Origin: Candidatus Aminicenantota bacterium
GTDB taxonomy: Bacteria > Acidobacteriota > Aminicenantia > Aminicenantales > JAFGBC01
Assembly: GCA_016933355.1 (NCBI GenBank)
Contig: JAFGBC010000074.1
Coordinates: 1 to 7,891 of the forward strand
Direction of reading: 5' to 3'
Length of the DNA stretch: 7,891 bases
Position numbers and translations under genes: made by a program. Below the pieces are notes generated by a model. It had not been told where the DNA came from. It saw only the letters and a program-made list of their open reading frames with translations, and ran no database searches. Below, one piece after another: positions 5,692-7,891 of the stretch (the stretch's first letter is position 1; every line of letters starts with the position of its first letter).

Positions 5692-6870
5692 ATGACCATG
5701 AAGCGGCGCGACCTTTTGAAGACGATCGCGGCGACGGGCGCGGCGACGCTCCTCGACCGGCCCGGATTCGGATTCGCCCCTCCCCCGGCCAAGCGCCTCA
5801 AGAAGGCCGAGATCATGATGGACCAGTACACCTGGTACCGCCTGCCCTGGCTGCGCCGCGTCTTCTCCGACCCCCTGCGCGGGCATTACGACTCCGACGA
5901 CGTCGCGACCGTCGAGCGCCAGAACGAGGAAAAGAATTTCTTCGCCGTCCCCGTCGATTGCGTTTCCTGGTGGGGGCCGACCCACTGGAGCTACGAGCTC
6001 TTCCAGCAGGGCTACCTTCGCGCCTCGAATTTCTCCAGCCGCCGATTCTGTTTCCTGTACGAAATCACCGGCCGCCTCCGCCAGTCGCGCGTCCTCAACG
6101 CCCCGGCCGAGACGGCCGCCGAAGAATTCGCCAGAGGGCGGCTCGACGGCGAATGGAAGAGGAAATACCATTTCGATTTTCGCGACGCCTACAACCGGGA
6201 CACCTTCCTGGCCGACATCGACTTCTTGGCCAAGCATCATTTCGCGTCCGACAACTACTACCGGATCGACGGCCGCCCCGTCCTCTATATCTGGACCGAC
6301 AACCTCAAGTTCTTCGACGCCACGAGCGCGCGGGCCCGCAAGACGGTCTACCTGATCGGGAGCGAGCCCTTCTTCTACCCGCCCGAGCCCTCGGAGACCG
6401 AGCGATTCACCCGCCCCAACTGGTACGACGCCATCACCAGCTACGGGATGAACCCCGTCTATGTCGCCAAGAACTGGCGAAGCCTCCGGGCCGAGTTCCG
6501 GGCCGCCTACGTGCGGATGGCCAGGACCTGGGTCGGCCTGCTCAAGACGCACGCCCCCGACTCCCGGCTCCTGCTCCCGGTCCAGTTCACCTACCACGAC
6601 AAGAACGGCAGCACCGACCCTAAGGACGGCCGAAACCGGATCCTGACCTGCCAGAAGGGGGAGGGCGAGGCCTTCCTCCAGGAGGTTAAAACCCTCTTCG
6701 AGAAGACGCCCCGCATCCTCGGCCTCCATCTCACGAGCTACAACGAGCACTACGAGGGGACGAGCTTCGAGCCCAGCGTCTTCGAAGCCGCCGGCGGCCT
6801 GAAGATCGGCTACGGCAGCCGCTGGCTGACCCTGGTCAAGAGAGCATTCAAGGACAACGTCCTGGCCTAG
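5692..6870 (+). CDS. Tat-exported GH99-like (GH71/GH99-type) glycoside hydrolase-like protein
   Basis: 392 aa from the ATG at 5692 (MTMKRRDLLK). A twin-arginine signal is visible: K-R-R-D-L-L-K followed by a short hydrophobic stretch (TIAATGAATLL), so it is probably exported folded to the periplasm. Alternative in-frame starts are 5698 (directly at MKRRD) and 5653, which would add a hydrophobic N-terminal stretch ahead of the RR motif; none has a clear Shine-Dalgarno. The core resembles GH99-like proteins: VSWWGP (about 91-96), a YYRIDGRPVLYIW strand (about 189-201) and, near the end, SYNEHYEGTSFEPS with E352 and E355. That ExxE spacing matches the EWHE catalytic pair of GH99 endo-alpha-mannosidases/mannanases, so activity on an alpha-linked glycan is plausible. 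Many GH99-like proteins are uncharacterised or act in polysaccharide biosynthesis loci, so the substrate cannot be named. It has its own candidate promoter and structured leader, and converges with the TonB-dependent receptor. Confidence 0.78.
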   Translation: MTMKRRDLLKTIAATGAATLLDRPGFGFAPPPAKRLKKAEIMMDQYTWYRLPWLRRVFSDPLRGHYDSDDVATVERQNEEKNFFAVPVDCVSWWGPTHWSYELFQQGYLRASNFSSRRFCFLYEITGRLRQSRVLNAPAETAAEEFARGRLDGEWKRKYHFDFRDAYNRDTFLADIDFLAKHHFASDNYYRIDGRPVLYIWTDNLKFFDATSARARKTVYLIGSEPFFYPPEPSETERFTRPNWYDAITSYGMNPVYVAKNWRSLRAEFRAAYVRMARTWVGLLKTHAPDSRLLLPVQFTYHDKNGSTDPKDGRNRILTCQKGEGEAFLQEVKTLFEKTPRILGLHLTSYNEHYEGTSFEPSVFEAAGGLKIGYGSRWLTLVKRAFKDNVLA

Positions 6871-6893
6871 CCGGTGCCCCCCCGGGCAGCCGG
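6871..6893 (+). terminator. GC hairpin directly after the GH99-like stop codon
   Basis: CCGGTGCCC (6871-6879) pairs with GGGCA-G-CCGG (6884-6893), nine base pairs with one bulged G around a CCCC loop, starting on the first base after the stop codon. No T-run follows, so this is not a classical intrinsic terminator. It could protect the 3' end or stall polymerase, or be chance in GC-rich DNA. Confidence 0.3.
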
Positions 6894-6913
6894 CGGCCCG
6901 TCCCGCCCCGGAT

Positions 6914-6950
6914 AAAAAAAGGCCCCTCCCTCGTCGCGAGGGAGGGGCCT
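6914..6950 (-). terminator. Intrinsic (rho-independent) terminator of the TonB-dependent receptor gene
   Basis: GGCCCCTCCCTCG (6921-6933) and CGAGGGAGGGGCC (6937-6949) are perfectly complementary around a three-base loop, with one more A-T pair at 6920/6950. Read on the - strand the stem is followed by a run of seven T (6920-6914). It lies about 25 bases past the receptor stop codon. The matching T-run is absent on the + strand side, so it is directional, although the hairpin may also slow polymerase coming from the GH99-like gene. Confidence 0.9.
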
Positions 6951-6974
6951 GAGCTTCGTGCGGGGTGCGGGGGG

Positions 6975-7891
6975 TCAGAACTGGAAGCGCATGCCCAGCC
7001 GGATCACGCGGGGGTTGAGAATCTCGTTGGCGAGATTATCCGTCGCGTTCTGGACGAAGGCGCCGGTCGTGACGTAATAGGTGCCGTGCTGCTTGTTGTA
7101 GCGCCGGTTCATGATCGCGGAGTTCAGGACGTTGAAGACGTCGGCCATGATGTAGACCTTGCCGATGTCGCCGAGGCTGAGGACCTTCTCGAGTCTCATG
7201 TTCAGGTTGTAGAACGTGGGCAGGCGGTGCGTGTCGAACGGGGCGATGTAGAAGGTCAGGCTCCGGTTCAGCGCGTTCGGGGCGGCGTAGTTGACGAGGG
7301 TGGCCGTCTCGGTCAGGATGTGGCCTTGGCGCGCGTTGAAGGCGAAGGAGACGTTGAAGTCCTGCGGAAGCTGGTAGAGGCCCGAGGCCTTGAACAGCCA
7401 CTTGGAGTAGACGTTGGAGTTGATCTTGCCGCTGGCGCCGCCGATCGCGGGGGCCCAGGCTTCGCCGTCGAGCGCCCAGAGGTTGGTCATCGTCTGGCCG
7501 TCCGCGTAGCCGATGTCGCCGTAGTGCTGCTTCTGGTTCTGGAAGGTGAAAGACGCGTCGAGCATCCACTTGTTGGAGAGCCGCTTGGTCAGCCGGACTT
7601 CGGCGCCCATGAAATCGCGATAGTAATCGGGCTGCCGCTCGTAGATGCGGTAGAAGCGCGACCCGACGCCGGCCTTGAGCATGTAGTAGGGCTTGCCGGC
7701 GGCGTCGCCCGTCGAATAGGGGCCGATCGTGCCGGGGATGGTGCCGACCTGGAAGTACTCGTCCTTGTCGGCCTTGTCGCCCGTCTCCGGGTCGTAGGCC
7801 AGGGTCCAGTTAAAATGGTCGAACTTGCGGTAGCTCAGGTCGAGGGCGACGCCCAGGTCGGGCAGGATCTCGCGCTCGACCGAGAGGAGGA
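6975..7891 (-). CDS. TonB-dependent receptor, Oar-like, C-terminal part (runs off the window)
   Basis: 304 codons plus stop are visible, and the reading frame stays open to base 7891. The internal ATG at 7682 is therefore not the real start; the N-terminus, including any carboxypeptidase-like domain and plug, lies outside. The visible part is a beta-barrel end of alternating aromatic strands, for example SYRKFDHFNWTLAYD, FMGAEVRLTKRLSNKWMLDA, YIMADVFNVLNSA, and it closes RVIRLGMRFQF with the terminal Phe used for outer-membrane insertion. YRDFMGAEVRLTKRLSNKW and ADVFNVLN are typical of the large Oar-like receptors with N-terminal Ig-like domains found in Acidobacteriota and Bacteroidota. The role is energised uptake or surface binding of an unidentified ligand, possibly oligosaccharide given the exported GH-like neighbours. 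It has its own terminator and converges on the GH99-like gene, so co-transcription with it is excluded. Confidence 0.86.
   Translation of the reverse strand, partial: LLSVEREILPDLGVALDLSYRKFDHFNWTLAYDPETGDKADKDEYFQVGTIPGTIGPYSTGDAAGKPYYMLKAGVGSRFYRIYERQPDYYRDFMGAEVRLTKRLSNKWMLDASFTFQNQKQHYGDIGYADGQTMTNLWALDGEAWAPAIGGASGKINSNVYSKWLFKASGLYQLPQDFNVSFAFNARQGHILTETATLVNYAAPNALNRSLTFYIAPFDTHRLPTFYNLNMRLEKVLSLGDIGKVYIMADVFNVLNSAIMNRRYNKQHGTYYVTTGAFVQNATDNLANEILNPRVIRLGMRFQF

Noticed and set aside
5611..6750. 379-codon - strand frame antisense to the GH99-like gene
   Set aside because: Shadow of a gene with Tat signal and conserved motifs; the translation is Gly/Val/Glu-rich with no domain.
1..7891. 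tRNA, rRNA, CRISPR, insertion sequence or attachment site
   Set aside because: I saw no regularly spaced repeats, no transposase or integrase coding sequence, no terminal inverted repeats and no cloverleaf-like segments in the short intergenic gaps.

Overview
This window is GC-rich (estimated by eye at about two thirds G+C) bacterial chromosomal DNA with six protein-coding genes and no RNA genes, CRISPR array or recognisable mobile element. The gene set is a Gram-negative cell with an outer membrane, a menaquinone-type prenyltransferase, Sec- and Tat-exported carbohydrate-active proteins, and an Oar-like TonB-dependent receptor. It would fit Acidobacteriota, perhaps the Aminicenantia lineage. 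That placement is inference from gene content and style only, since no marker gene is present.

Layout. (1) On the + strand at 6-707 is a three-domain iron-sulfur protein, CDGSH / four-Cys ferredoxin-like / CDGSH. It is followed after 20 bases, with a clear Shine-Dalgarno, by a secreted GH116-type (GBA2_N + DUF608) glycosidase at 728-3361. (2) Converging on it with a 15-base gap is a UbiA-superfamily prenyltransferase, most like MenA, on the - strand (3377-4318). (3) Diverging from menA is an LhgO-like FAD oxidoreductase on the + strand (4395-5522). The 76-base region between them holds back-to-back sigma70-like promoters whose -35 boxes overlap. (4) After a 169-base leader region with a good candidate promoter, a stem-loop and a possible short upstream ORF lies a Tat-exported GH99-like protein on the + strand (5692-6870). 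(5) Converging on it is the C-terminal third or so of an Oar-like TonB-dependent receptor on the - strand (6975 to the window end). A textbook intrinsic terminator serves the receptor in the gap.

How the genes may work together. The two exported GH-like proteins and the outer-membrane receptor suggest uptake and breakdown of glycans or glycoconjugates in the periplasm, but they sit in separate transcription units, so a shared substrate is a hypothesis. The central pair, MenA and LhgO-like oxidase, suggests respiratory quinone supply and an FAD dehydrogenase that could feed electrons to that pool.

Nothing here is clearly a new defence or mobile system. The points most worth a second look are the divergent active site of the GH116 protein, the compact menA/lhgO divergent promoter with nearly leaderless starts, and the structured leader of the GH99-like gene.
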